A stretch of DNA of 64,000 bases, taken from positions 81,151,863-81,215,862 of the forward strand of contig OZ038485.1 in the NCBI GenBank assembly GCA_964036315.1, written 5' to 3'. The stretch comes from Acanthosepion esculentum. Taxonomy: Eukaryota > Mollusca > Cephalopoda > Sepiida > Sepiidae. The translations under genes and the position numbers were made by a program. Below the pieces are notes generated by a model, which did no database searches, was not told the DNA's origin, and was given only the letters and a program-made list of their open reading frames with translations. Below, piece by piece: positions 1 to 9,870 of the stretch (position 1 is the first letter of the stretch; the number at the start of each line of letters is the position of its first letter).

Positions 1-1630
1 TGTTGCATTTTGTGCACTTGAGTGTTAGCACAGAACTTACGGTTACATCTAGCCAATTCAACTCTAAGTTTCTTCCGCTCGGCTAAAATGAGCTGTACAA
101 TGGATTCGAACCTGTGATTCTGTCAAGCTTGAAAGTGATTATGTTCTGTATTTGTCTTCGCATAACAAACACCCCCACCATTGCTAGGTCTGCTGCTAAT
201 AAAATTAGTTCACTGTATCATGCTAGCCAATTTTTCTCTCCCGAATCTATCTTGCATATCTATAAGTCTACCATTCGTCCATACCTCGAATATTGCTGCC
301 ACTTATGGTCTGGTTCTTCTGCTGTACATTTAGAGATCCTTAATAAAATACAAAGAAGAATCAGCAATATAACCTGCTAACCTGACGTTTCTGCTTCAGA
401 CATTTTCCCATCGCCGTACATTTGCTTTCTTGGGCCTTTTCTATAAATATATTCATAGTAATTTTTCGGACGAGCTCTTTGCTGTAGTATCTAGACTTTT
501 ATAAATTTTTAGCGCAATGCCAGATTAGCAATATGATCTCATCACTTTATAGTTAAATTGGCTAGTTCTAACCGAAAGTTCTATGATAACAGTTTCTTTT
601 CTGGAATTTCTTGCTTGTAGAACTCTATTCTAGCGTCTTGCTTTTCAGTCAAGTTATCTACTGTCTTCTTGATTATTCTTCTATTGTTCTCGCTCCTCAA
701 AAATCCTTTTGTTTTATAATTCTCTCGCACGCAGTAATACCTTGTGCCTTAGTGACTTTACTGCCTGGCATGGGATGAACACGATTTTCAAACATGTATT
801 TGTCTTCGCATAAGAGGCGTTTTTTAAACTTTAATGTACCAAATAAATTGCCATGCGACTAATACAGGCGTATTACGGATGGGGGAGGACTGAGTGCTGT
901 ACCGGTTGGCTAAGTCTTAGGATAAGCTTGAGTTTGCTAGGCATAAAAATTGTTAATAATAATAGAATATTGAAAGCAAGCCAAATTATTTCAGCAAATT
1001 GTGTTACTAATAATAAAATATGTATGTAGGCGCTGTACTGTTTGCTGAAATACCAGTTTCTGTTATAATGCATTCACTTATTTTTCTGTTGCTTATTTTA
1101 TACTACTGCCAATATTCAGTGAAATGTTTTGTTTGCTTGATTGTACTGTAATTATCTATAAGAATTCATTCACATTAATTGTACGTTACTAATTGCTTTA
1201 TATCAATTTACTGTGTTTATATGGAGCAGTAGCCATTGGTACAAATTTACCTGTATTTCTCCTCCGTTTTGGTAAATTTACTTTAGTTTCTTTTGAAGGT
1301 TAATGTTGCAATACAGGATTCTATACGTTATTCCTGTCTATTATATTTGCAAGCACAAAATCATAGATTTTCTTCTACAAAACCACTTTAAAATATATTT
1401 CAATAAATATATGATGAAACATACTTTTTTTCCGCAAAACACCCTTGTAAAATAGGTGGGGGTGTTTGTTATGCGAAGACAAATACAGAACATAATCACT
1501 TTCAAGCTTGACAGAATCACAGGTTCGAATCCATTGTACAGCTCATTTTAGCCGAGCGAAGGAAACTTAAAGTTGAATTGGCTAGATGTAACCGTAAGTT
1601 CAATGCTAACACTCAAGTGCACAAAATGCC
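1..1630. repeat. Inverted duplication, ~175-bp arms
   Basis: Bases 1-178 reappear as the reverse complement at about 1453-1630 with only scattered mismatches. The outer ends read GCATTTTGTGCACTTGAG and its complement, and the inner ends meet at a CCCCCACC/GGTGGGGG boundary. Each arm holds a pol III B-box-like GGTTCGAATCC and a short piece of the LINE-A C-terminus (minus strand on the left, plus strand on the right). The interior of about 1.27 kb contains a LINE-A fragment and then AT-rich DNA with no recognisable gene (781-1452). It could be a foldback element or an inverted duplication of a SINE/LINE segment. The left arm may continue outside the window. Confidence 0.8.
179..780 (+). pseudogene. 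LINE-A reverse transcriptase C-terminal fragment
   Basis: The translation carries the post-catalytic region of a non-LTR retrotransposon RT: ARSAANKISSLYHASQFF, then LHIYKSTIRPYLEYCCHLWS, then NKIQRRISNI. This is the block seen after the YADD box in Jockey-like elements. Further 3', and in shifted frames, are a VELARCNRKFY-like stretch and a FYANSFFSG-like stretch, followed by an untranslated tail containing CTTAGTGACTTTACTGCCTGGC. That tail recurs in the other LINE-A copies. There are stops and frame changes, no RT core and no endonuclease, so this is a 5'-truncated dead copy. The superfamily is sure; the clade (Jockey-like) is inferred from residues. Confidence 0.75.
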
Positions 1631-2020
1631 TTTATAGGTATCATTCAAGCACTAAACAAGAGAGTTTCCCTTCACAAAAGCAACATCAAATTACCAGAGA
1701 ATAGAAAATTCTTTGTATCACAACACATCTACAAATGTAATCAAGGTAAATTTTAAATTATGCCAATATATCAAACAGACAATTATTTTACCCACAAATA
1801 CAAGAAAAAAAACTTCATAGACAAATTTCAACCAGCACTAAGCAGATCATAGCCCCACACACATAAACACACAGCATACATATATAATGGCCGAAAACAG
1901 TAGTCGGACCACAAACGCACATACACAAATATCTATAGAGAACGAATATATATACACATACTGGCAATAACAAAATCACTATAGGGATCACACGAAGACA
2001 CACGCACGAAAACTCCTCAC
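1631..2020. other. Unannotated spacer
   Basis: AT-rich sequence between the inverted duplication and a TA tract. I see no coding signature or shared repeat. Confidence 0.4.
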
Positions 2021-2025
2021 CAGAG

Positions 2026-2026
2026 G

Positions 2027-2082
<56 letters not shown>
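2026..2082. repeat. (TA)n microsatellite
   Basis: Uninterrupted TA dinucleotides, about 27 copies. Confidence 0.95.
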
Positions 2083-2085
<3 letters not shown>

Positions 2086-2294
2086 AATTCTTTATAATAA
2101 AACTATATATATGTATGGAGAAAGAATTTGTATTCTCTGACCAATCCTAATTGATTTATTACCTCCTAAGCAGAATATTTTCTCCACAAATCCCCAAAAA
2201 TGTGTATTACTTTTACGCACAAAAGACAAGGATTAAACATCGGGAAACATAAGGAAAAATTAATTCCTTTAAATAATATGTGGAAATAATCACA

Positions 2295-2335
2295 CTTCGC
2301 CTGATGAAGGTCGGAAGACCCGAAACTGGTGTAAC
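2295..2335 (+). ncRNA. Hammerhead-like core motif
   Basis: CTGATGA is followed by a GGTC-GGAA-GACC hairpin and then CGAAAC, which is the order of the conserved core and stem II of a hammerhead ribozyme. The base pair directly under the core would be A-C, and I find no convincing cleavage triplet or stem I and III partner, so self-cleavage is unproven. Related motifs occur near 29.2, 34.1, 37.3, 38.5, 40.5 and 41.0 kb. Confidence 0.3.
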
Positions 2336-2415
2336 CAAAATATGGAAAATAAAGTATAATATATATTTTTAAAAATCCACATTATAACCAAAAACGTGTG
2401 CGGCTTCTCTCTTCT

Positions 2416-2456
2416 CTTTATATATATATATATATATATAATGAATATATATTTAC

Positions 2457-2530
<74 letters not shown>
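2416..2530. repeat. (TA)n tracts
   Basis: Two TA tracts (about 2417-2440 and 2459-2530) separated by an 18-bp AT-rich bridge. Confidence 0.95.
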
Positions 2531-2533
<3 letters not shown>

Positions 2534-2573
2534 CAATTGTCAAATTTCTTAAAAAATTGTCGGGTTCGATATC

Positions 2574-2580
<7 letters not shown>

Positions 2581-2643
<63 letters not shown>

Positions 2644-2729
2644 ACAACACTACGCGCACACACACACACACACACCACAACACTACGCGCACACACACAC
2701 ACACACACACACCACAACACTACGCGCGC

Positions 2730-2764
<35 letters not shown>

Positions 2765-2768
2765 CACA
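2581..2768. repeat. (CA)n tract with interspersed 14-bp minisatellite
   Basis: The CA dinucleotide run is interrupted three times by CCACAACACTACGCGC at about 2641, 2675 and 2711. This gives a compound array with units of about 34-38 bp. Open frames here on either strand (poly Thr-His, poly Cys-Val) are artefacts of the repeat. Confidence 0.95.
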
Positions 2769-3109
2769 TGGACGTACGTAGTGGCTTCCACCTTTTACCT
2801 TTCTTAACACAGCTACCTTTAAGAATATTTTAAGAGCGTTCTTAAATTAAAAATTTGATAACGATATTTTCCTCCACTTCTGTATATAAATATAACTTTT
2901 AAAATAAAATTTCAACTTTTACCTTGATAAATTCCCCGGAGGATAAAACGCGTTGGTTAAAAAAAGTTTTCCTTTTGTCTTTTCGTAATTTTAAACTGTT
3001 TTAAAACATAAATCTCTACTCAAAGACGTGTATCCGCTAAAAATATAACGTTTACAGTCAGAAATAATAAAGTCGTGCGTTTGCCCATATGATTATTTAC
3101 ACTATTTAA

Positions 3110-3225
3110 ATTCGAACTATTGTCCTCGTCTTTGTTGTTATCACAACGTCACAGACGTTGTCCTCCTCCACTTGCGCTTTCCTCAAGTGTATATCAATTT
3201 GGGTAACCCACAGAGAATTACCAAC
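3110..3225 (-). repeat. SINE-4 fragment
   Basis: Diverged copy of a sequence shared with 29.15-29.29, 34.11-34.21, 37.28-37.54, 40.41-40.55 and 40.95-41.04 kb: the TTGTCCTCGTCTTTGTTGTTAT block followed by the remains of the AAGGCC stem-loop. The hammerhead-like core is lost here. Confidence 0.4.
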
Positions 3226-3419
3226 TAAACCGTTTATTTAATTTAGGAGGGTAGAATGTTGCACAGTTCATGCCTAGGGATATTATCTAGTTCTTATTTT
3301 TATTTAGCAGTCTGTTGCTCGCCCGTTTTCTCTGGGCGCTAGTACACAACAATTAACCTTTAATAGAATTTAATGTTATGATTGTAGTGATTGAGGAAAC
3401 ATCCTGTTGGAAGTCGATT

Positions 3420-4590
3420 CTGCAGAGCAATGGTTCGCCGGAAGAAGCTGCTCGAGTGGAACTTACTTCTCACCGATGGAATATAGGGGGAATGTGTGTG
3501 GTTTGCTACTATGTAAGTGACATGGCGTGTTCTTGCCATGAAGGTTTCATTTGGCAGGCCCTAGGAATGTAGTTCTTCCGTGCACTTTCCGTTGAAGTAA
3601 CGGTAGAGCTGCGATAGGCTTGACACAACATGCCTTTTGGAGAGGGGTTGATGGGTGAAGTATAATAAGTCACCGACAAGGGATTGGACACGATTTTGAA
3701 CACTGTCAAGCCTGGAGAGTGAGGTCTTAACACCTGCTGTTCAGATATGACAACATTAATCTATTTTTGACTCTTGTAACGATAGAAGATAGCATTTACC
3801 TGCAACCTGAGAACGGATTGTATGTACGAGTTCCACTTGAGGTCGAGAGTGAGTTTGAGGCCCAACAGTCTTTCAAGGTACAACGTTTCCCCGAGAGGAA
3901 CTCCATTCATGTTGATTGATGGTAGTTCGGAGTCAGATCGGCAAGGTTGGGAGATAATTTCGGGTTCATATTCTTAAGGACAATCACTGGAATTTTATCT
4001 GGGCCATTGGCTTTCTTAGGGTCTAGTTCTTTGATTATTCTAGAAATTTCTCGAGCTTTGATATTACTGAGATTGTGCTCAGTGAAACTTGGGAACTTGG
4101 GGAGGGGACGGGTCAGCTAATGTTGAGTTAGGTGCTAAGATAGAGGCGAATATAAATACAGAGGAGGATAAAACTTCGAGGCCATTTATAATTTTGGGCA
4201 CAGCATCTTCATGATTTAGTTAGTGACTTCCAGAATTCTCGGGATCCAATTTGTTTCTTTTCAGCCTTGGTCTGTACTGATCGTGCGTAGATGCACTTGG
4301 CACCTTCTAGAATTTTCTTGCAGTGATTGCGGGCAGTTCTGAATGCAGTGAAGGCAGAACTACTTCGCTCCTTGCGATAGATACTGAAGTAGTGAATTTG
4401 GTGGGTTATGGCCAAAGCGCATTAGGAGTGAAATAGTGTTGGCTGTTTAGTTTTTGGTGGAATTGTTTTGTGGGTATAAAACTCTCCATTCCAGAAAGTA
4501 TCCAATCAGTGACGAGAGCAGCAGTTTAGGATGCAGTATGCTGGAAGAAGTTTGGTAGGGGAGCTTCCATCATATAGAATCGAAAGCTAT
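3420..4590 (-). pseudogene. LINE-A retrotransposon, endonuclease-RT linker to RT C-terminus, broken
   Basis: Read on the minus strand from 4590 down, four pieces follow the normal order of a Jockey-like non-LTR element. First is the linker after the endonuclease (RTARNHCKKILEGAKCIYAR, then IGSREFWKSLTK). Next is the start of RT, with LSNIKAREISRIIKELDPKK, ANGPDKIP and VIVLK at about 3970-4085. Then comes the post-YADD block INMNGVPLGETLYLERLLGL with LDLKWNSYIQS at about 3815-3930. Last is the C-terminal region with RLDSVQNRVQSLVGD at about 3640-3740. The catalytic palm with YADD is missing, so an internal deletion has joined the RT start to the later part. Stops and frameshifts are present. 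It is dead. Confidence 0.8.
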
Positions 4591-4599
4591 TTCAGTCTT

Positions 4600-4925
4600 A
4601 AATAATAGCTTCAAACTATTATTTTTTTAGTGGCAGTGTATTTTGTCTCAGAACTTCTGAGGCCTGACCTTTAAGGTCAGATGGTAGACTAAATAAGGAT
4701 GTCGATTTTCATTGAGCTGAACGTGGGAGAGATAAAAAGTGATTTCGAAGAGTTAAGTTTTTACACGTCATACAGAGCAGACGTGGTTATTTTTTGTCTC
4801 GGGGAATGTGCACCCAAGTGGAGGTGATAGAGCGACCCCATTGGCTAGTTAAAATGTACACGTCGACGTTTTTAATAAAATAGATAAGTTTTCAATTCCC
4901 CTCTGTTAATGTCTCTTTCATCTCA
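4600..4925 (+). repeat. Dispersed repeat, LTR-like, copy 1
   Basis: About 325 bp aligning with 43970-44290. Shared landmarks, in order: CTATTATTTTTTAG, a TGACCTTTRAGGTCAGAT palindrome, the GATTTCRARGAGTTAA block, CCCCATTGGCTA, ATGTACACGTCGACG and AATAAA near the end. Size, CCAAT-like box and terminal AATAAA suggest a solo LTR, but I could not fix the TG...CA ends or a target duplication. Confidence 0.6.
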
Positions 4926-5229
4926 GGACTCCCAAAAACTAGCGATCACTCAGCCAAGAGGAGAAAGAAAAGAGAGGAAGACAACTTTATTATGATCGCC
5001 TCAAGACCGTCAACTATGAGACCCCCAGAACGAGGGGGCTATGCACCATTTGGCTTATTTGACACAGTGGCCAAGACCTCCATATAATGCAGTAATGCCA
5101 CTAAAACACAACAGGTTACATGGTGTGGGGGAATTAGGAACAGAAACAGTAATGATGAGCAGAAAGAGAAAAGAGTAATCAGGTGAACAGTAGATAGCGA
5201 TTGACATTGCATTTAATATTTTGAGGATT
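4926..5229. other. Unannotated spacer
   Basis: Moderately A-rich DNA. Nothing is recognised. Confidence 0.35.
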
Positions 5230-5690
5230 AAAATTCCTTAGAAAGCATGGGGCCGTAAGGGAGTTTCACAAGCGAGAAGTACGAGAGAAGAAACTATTAG
5301 CATCAAGCCAGTTCAACCGTAATTTGATGAGATATTGACGCCAGTCTAGTGCAGTGCTTTAATAAAAGAAAACTCTAAGTACCATAGCGAAGAGCTCATT
5401 TGAACAATTACCATGAAAGTATTTATACAAAAGACATCGAGAGGCAAACTTACGGTAGTGAGAACGTAACTGGAGCAGAGCCGCCAGATCATGACCAATA
5501 ATATTGCAAGGAGCTCAAGGTAAATAGCAGGGGCACCGGACCATATGTGGCAGCAATATTCGAAGCAAGGACGAATAGTAGACTTATAGATATGTAAGAT
5601 AGATTTAGGAGAGAAGAATTGTCACGACTGTGAAACGACTTTCTTAGCAGCTAAACTAGCAATGGATTCACTATAATCTTTCCACTGTAT
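5230..5690 (-). pseudogene. LINE-A RT C-terminal fragment
   Basis: The minus strand gives ISAKKVVSQS, then FFSPKSILHIYKSTIRPCFE, YCCHIWSGAPAIYLELL, and after frame changes a RLNWLDANSFFSRTSRLWNS-like tail. This is the same region as the fragment at 179-780, in opposite orientation. There is no palm or endonuclease, and stops are frequent. Confidence 0.75.
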
Positions 5691-5749
5691 ATCAGTAGGG
5701 ATCGTGTGCCCGAGAAGCGTTACAAATCTTTTTCCACTGTGTCATATAT

Positions 5750-5995
5750 TTTCCCCAATATTGTCCTAATAGATAAAAGTATATATCGTTATCTAATTCA
5801 TTCAAACGTTATTGTAAAAATTTATTTGAGTAGACGTTCCGTTTTAAAAACAGTGTTCATTTCGTCTACCGACCTCCGTATTCGTGAAAACTTAGTAAAG
5901 AAAGTGCTTATTTCTAACATGCGTCATTTAATAGCAGGAGAGAGCACCGCGGAGCTTCGACCGCTCGGCTACGGTATGCTACATAAAACTCTGAT
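5750..5995 (-). repeat. SINE-3, copy 1 (tRNA-type head)
   Basis: On the minus strand an A-box-like GTAGCCGAGCGGTCGAAGC lies in a tRNA-like head. It is followed by a body containing GTCTACTCAAATA and AACGT. The body is shared with 6364-6560 and 6670-6905. The open frame across it (5706-6014) is fortuitous. Confidence 0.55.
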
Positions 5996-6065
5996 GACCG
6001 TTACTAACGCTTGAATTAAGGAAAGTGTTGGATTGAAATAGATATATTTATTACAGAACATAGAA

Positions 6066-6252
6066 ATGAATTATATAAAAAAAATGAAACTCAATTGTAC
6101 CTCATTTTTATGGCCATTTTGCTCCTAGGGATAAATTTGCTGGAGCTTGTCAACACTAACGCGTTTTATCGTTAACAAGCTTCAGGGAATTTATCCTGAG
6201 AAGCGAAATGGCCATAAAAATGGGGTACAATTGAGTTTTCATTTTTATGTAA

Positions 6253-6257
<5 letters not shown>
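6066..6257. repeat. Long imperfect palindrome, ~83-bp arms
   Basis: Left arm 6066-6150 (starting ATGAATTATATAAAA) and right arm about 6175-6257 (ending TGTAATTCAT) are reverse complements with a few mismatches around a spacer of about 24 bp. A TA tract abuts the right end, and the first 24 bp of the arm reappear at 6286-6309, followed by another TA tract. The transcript would fold into a long hairpin. Confidence 0.85.
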
Positions 6258-6290
<33 letters not shown>

Positions 6291-6307
6291 TTACACAAAA
6301 ATGAAAC

Positions 6308-6364
<57 letters not shown>
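6258..6364. repeat. (TA)n tracts flanking a palindrome-end fragment
   Basis: TA tracts at about 6257-6286 and 6310-6364 bracket GAATTACACAAAAATGAAAC, a copy of the start of the adjacent palindrome arm. Confidence 0.9.
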
Positions 6365-6366
<2 letters not shown>

Positions 6367-6560
6367 CTTTAAACGTTATTATTAGTGGTTACCCATATTA
6401 TACCCATATTTGAGTAAACTCTTTTTAAAACCGTACTTTATTCTCTAATCTGAAAAATGTGCCCTTTAGCAGGATTTGAAACTGTCGCTAGATTCAATGT
6501 GCTTAAATCGACACAATCACAAAGAGTATAGTGGTTAAGGTACGTTGCATCCTGCCTTTA
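6365..6560 (-). repeat. SINE-3, copy 2
   Basis: Diverged copy of the 6670-6905 element: the body contains AAACGTTATTATTAGTGG and CCCATATTTGAGTA. A B-box-like GTTTCAAATCC lies on the minus strand at about 6473. The A box is not convincing. Confidence 0.45.
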
Positions 6561-6659
6561 AGCACTTTTTTTACGTTTAGATTCCCGAATATTCATAACT
6601 GGGTCTGAAACGTAAACAAACCAATTTCTTAGGAAATAATAGTCTTTTATTTATTAATC

Positions 6660-6905
6660 CGATACATTTTTATCAATTTAAACGTTATTTTTAATGGATA
6701 CCCATATTTGAGTAGACGTTTATTTATTTATTTTTTTAAACAGTATTCTTATATTCGTCTACTGCCCTGAACATTCGAGAAGTCTTATTAAAAAAAAAAT
6801 ACGCCCACCGGTGGGATTCGAACCTGCATCCACCTTTGTAAGAGAAACCACCCTTAGATCCTCCGTGCTTCAACTGACTCGGCTATGTAGAGCGGCGTTG
6901 TTAAA
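6660..6905 (-). repeat. SINE-3, copy 3 (best preserved)
   Basis: The minus strand starts with a tRNA-like head: A box TAGCCGAGTCAGTTGAAGC at about 6877-6895 and B box AGGTTCGAATCCCACC at about 6814-6830. A body with AATAAGACTTCTCGAATG and GTCTACTCAAATATGGGTA follows. The 50-60 bp between the boxes resembles a tRNA with a long variable arm (Ser or Leu type), but the T stem and anticodon stem do not pair, so this is a SINE head and not a tRNA gene. Confidence 0.6.
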
Positions 6906-7649
6906 CATGTTTGTTAGGCTATTGATTGATGCATCTTGTCAAGGTGGCTACTGTATCTCTTAGAGTTGATTTTCCCTTGGGTGAAGTTTGCATATAACTC
7001 CAGTTCTGATCTCCTTCATCGACAATTTTATCATTCAAAGTTAGACATCGACAGTACTTGAACTATGTAGCCATCCCCTGCCGAACTAGTATCAGTATGC
7101 AGTTGTCAGAATATCAATGCTTTTCTTTGTCGATATATATATATATATTTTTTGCTTCACACTGGTAAAGTAAGCAATGAGTTCTTATTTGTTGTCTGGA
7201 TATAAGGCCATTCATCTCGAATTTAACTTCTTTAGTTAGTCTATTTGGATACCAGATATTCTCCTAATGCCGAAGAGATTTTTAGTGTTTGCACGATGTT
7301 TCTAAATTTATCGCAGGTGTAACCTGGCGGCAGTATCGTGAGTAGAGAAGACTAAAAAGCAACAACCGATGTAAGTTACAGAAAATAGTTCAAATATTTA
7401 TTCAGAATAAAAACATCATATAATTTGAAATATTTTTCAGATATTTTTTCTTTATCACTGTTGTTCTTAGCACGTCATCCCGACTAATATAATTCTTCAC
7501 ACTTTCTCATATATGTATATATTACTCATTTCACTCCAAGCAGGGTATTAAAGCCACGAAGACACAAGGACTGAGTATGAAAGAACAAGAAACATTATTA
7601 AAGGGGGAGAAACAATAAAAAGTGTAATCCGGAAGAAAGTAAATAAAGC
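6906..7649. other. Unannotated spacer with short TA run
   Basis: No recognised element. A short TA run lies at about 7132-7150. Confidence 0.35.
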
Positions 7650-8350
7650 GTGATATTGCATTTCAATTTTCGAAAATCGATATTGGCTGGAAATCACGGG
7701 CGTGGAATAGGATTCCTGAAGCGAGAAGTGCGAGAGAAGAAACTTTCAGCATAGAACTTACGGTTGATTCTAGCCAATCCAACTGTAAATTAATGAGACT
7801 TTGTTGTCAATCTAGTACGCGCTTAAATTAAAGTCTATGTACCATAGCGGAAAGTTTGAGCGAACAATTTCCATTAAATTATTGACAAAAAAAAGGAACA
7901 GGGAAGCTACATTACTGTTGTAGTAGGATCCACCTAATCTGCATAGTGGAGTACCGACCATATAAATATGGTTGGTACCGAGAAGAGAGGGGAACGAATC
8001 AAGAGATTCAACCAGAGACTCTGCCCGACTGCGACTCAGTCAACACATTCTCCAGGAACGGTCTTCCCAGGAATATACAAAAGACTATATGTAAATATTG
8101 TGTACACTTTCTTGTTTCAATACATTTTGGTCTAAGTACATTTTGTGTTGCATTATTATTCCATGTATTAGTCAAGTTTCAACAATTACGGAGGTGGAAA
8201 ATGACTGAAGCCGAGATGCCAGGTCAGGGCCAATAATATTGCTATATTTATTTGGTATTTTATCAAGTATATATAAATATATAGCAGGAGCACTGGAGCA
8301 TATGTGGCAGCAAAATTCAAAGCATGGACAAAAGACAGATTTATAAATGT
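7650..8350 (-). pseudogene. LINE-A RT C-terminal fragment split by a solo LTR
   Basis: Two minus-strand pieces (8190-8350, then 7650-7915) give the same C-terminal RT region: LHIYKSVFCPCFEFCCHICS with APAIYLYILD in the first, and a frame-shifted FYAES-like stretch in the second. They belong together: the sequence is interrupted exactly by the 269-bp LTR at 7916-8184 and its ATTAC duplication. Microsatellite-like growth and point mutations have also broken the frame. Confidence 0.75.
7916..8184 (+). mobile_element. Solo LTR, family LTR-1, short form (269 bp)
   Basis: It starts TGTTG and ends CAACA. It is flanked by a perfect 5-bp duplication ATTAC (7911-7915 and 8185-8189), the hallmark of an integrase-mediated insertion. 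A TATATAAATA promoter-like box lies near position 50, after GGATCCACCTAATCTGCATA. It is homologous to 8921-9209, 13030-13298 and 40652-40940. No internal retroviral-type sequence remains, which fits LTR-LTR recombination. Confidence 0.92.
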
Positions 8351-8351
8351 G

Positions 8352-8721
8352 TAAGATGTAAAGAGGAAGTGGCAATTTGCACAGCTTTTGTCAAGAACAA
8401 CATTCCCCCATGTTCGACAATCACCGTATTCCCCAGATCTAACCCCTTCCGACTTTTTCCTCTTCAAAAATCAGATCCCATTTGGAAGCAACAATATATC
8501 AAGACGTCGAGGAAATCAAAGAGAATGCGACGAGGCAGCTGTTCGCTATCCTCAAAATAAAAAAAGTTTTAAGATTGCTTCCATCAGTGGAGACGATGCT
8601 GGATAAAGTGCATGGATACAGAAGGGGGATTACTTCGAACGAGATTAAATTGTCGAATTATTATGTGTTGCGGTTTTCGTCTTATATAACATCAGTCCCG
8701 ATACTTTTTGATCAGACCTCG
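8352..8721 (+). pseudogene. mariner transposase C-terminal fragment with right terminal repeat
   Basis: Frame pieces give VKNNIPP, VRQSPYSPDLTPSDFFLFKN, then QDVEEIKENATRQLFAILK and SEGDYFE-like residues. This is the end of a mariner transposase; PYSPDLxPxDFFLF contains the third catalytic Asp. The element ends at a terminal repeat reading GTCCCGATACTTTTTGATC then AGACCTCG, followed by TA. The same terminal repeat opens the deleted copy at 42236. The left part of this copy is missing, and two frameshifts disable it. Confidence 0.8.
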
Positions 8722-8920
8722 TATACACTTGGACGGAACTTTTAACTAGATATAAGATTCATATGAATCCTTAAAGCTTTGTAACAAATTATGGATCTCG
8801 AAATGACTGTATTTGTTGCTACAAGGGATACAAAATTTAAACTGTCCCTGCTGATTTATGCCAAGAGATTTCACAAAAGCAAAAAAGGCAATGTACGAAA
8901 GGGTTACCGACAAATATAAG

Positions 8921-9209
8921 TGTTGAGTCTTGACTCATTGTTGAATCTCGACTAATGCATGGAATAATAATGCAACACAAAATGTACTTAGAACAAGAAT
9001 GTATTATAACAAGAAAATGTACACAATATTTACATATAGTATTTCTGTATATTTCTGGGAAGACCGTTCCTGGAGAATGTGTTGACTAAGTCGCAGTCGG
9101 GCAGAGTCTCTAGCTGGATCTCTGTATTCGCTCCCATGTCTTCCGGTACCAACCATTATTTATATAGTCGGTAGTCACCTATGCAGATTAGGTGGATCCT
9201 ACCACAACA
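8921..9209 (-). mobile_element. Solo LTR, family LTR-1, long form (289 bp)
   Basis: It has TGTTG...CAACA ends and a perfect 5-bp duplication ATAAG (8916-8920 and 9210-9214). It is longer than the 269-bp form because of a terminal near-duplication: the GATTCAACA end is followed by ATGAGTCAAGACTCAACA. The TATA-like box and GGATCC are conserved. It is read in reverse here. Confidence 0.93.
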
Positions 9210-9469
9210 ATAAGAATGATAGGTGTCCATGAAGCAAGCTTGTGCCAAATGAGTTTTATATTGTGAGCAAGCCAACCATTAAGACAAGATGTCTCACTCA
9301 CAGTATGGTACATTTAAACATTGACCCATTTGTGCGTTCGCTGTTCATCTTAGACAAAAATAGAATCATCTACTCGCCGACTTACATTTAAAGTTGTTAG
9401 GAAACTTTTCTCTCTCTTTTGCACCCTATTTTGTTATCTTTTTTCTCCCCTCTCTTTATTTCGGATTAC

Positions 9470-9870
9470 GGCCGTATCACAGTGAAACACCGGTTCCCAT
9501 AGAATCACGGAAATTAAAAAAACTTTGAGGCTGGTCTGTACGGTGATGGGTTGCCGCTTGGGAATAGCATATGCTGTAAGCTTGGATGTGCGGGTGGTGT
9601 AATGGATAACGCCTCGGAATTTGAAAATCGGAGAACCTAGTTCCAATTCCAGTCGGGGGCGCTATATTACCTTACGAGCAAATTGGGAGAAGTATGAATT
9701 TACCACTACTCGTTCCCCCACGAGTTCTGGGTTAATTTGTAGGATTTGTATCAGTAAATCATTATTATCTCGCCTCAACCCCCTCAAAAAAATTACAATA
9801 TAAAAATATTTTCGGACTTTAAATAACCTACAAAAGGTTGATAAGTCGTAAAAAACAAATCAATCAATCT
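9470..9870 (+). repeat. SINE-1: chimeric 5S rRNA-tRNA SINE, copy 1
   Basis: Positions 9475-9587 resemble 5S rRNA in the sense direction: a GTATCACAGTGAAACACCGG block, AGAATCACGGAAATTAA, GGCTGGTC and the 3' part GCCGCTTGGGAATA followed by GCTGTAAGC. This is followed at once by a tRNA-like head with an A box (GGGTGGTGTAATGGATAACG, 9592 on) and a weak B box (TAGTTCCAATTCCAG, about 9639), then a tail containing TTTAAATAACCTACAAAAGG. The 5S segment differs from real 5S at many positions, so it is a derived promoter module and not an rRNA gene. Two further copies (22.6-23.0 and 49.4-49.66 kb) repeat the same junction. Confidence 0.75.

Noticed and set aside
2396..2833. Open frames rich in His-Thr, Ile-Tyr or Cys-Val
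   Set aside because: Direct translations of CA, TA and TG microsatellites. The same applies to frames at 6147, 11118, 21319, 22121, 23331, 27953, 30463 and 38206.
5706..6014. 102-codon plus-strand frame
   Set aside because: It lies antisense across a SINE-3 copy; its sequence is explained by the repeat.
6808..6895. Functional tRNA gene on the minus strand
   Set aside because: A and B boxes are present, but the T stem and anticodon stem do not pair, and the sequence is the head of a repeated SINE.
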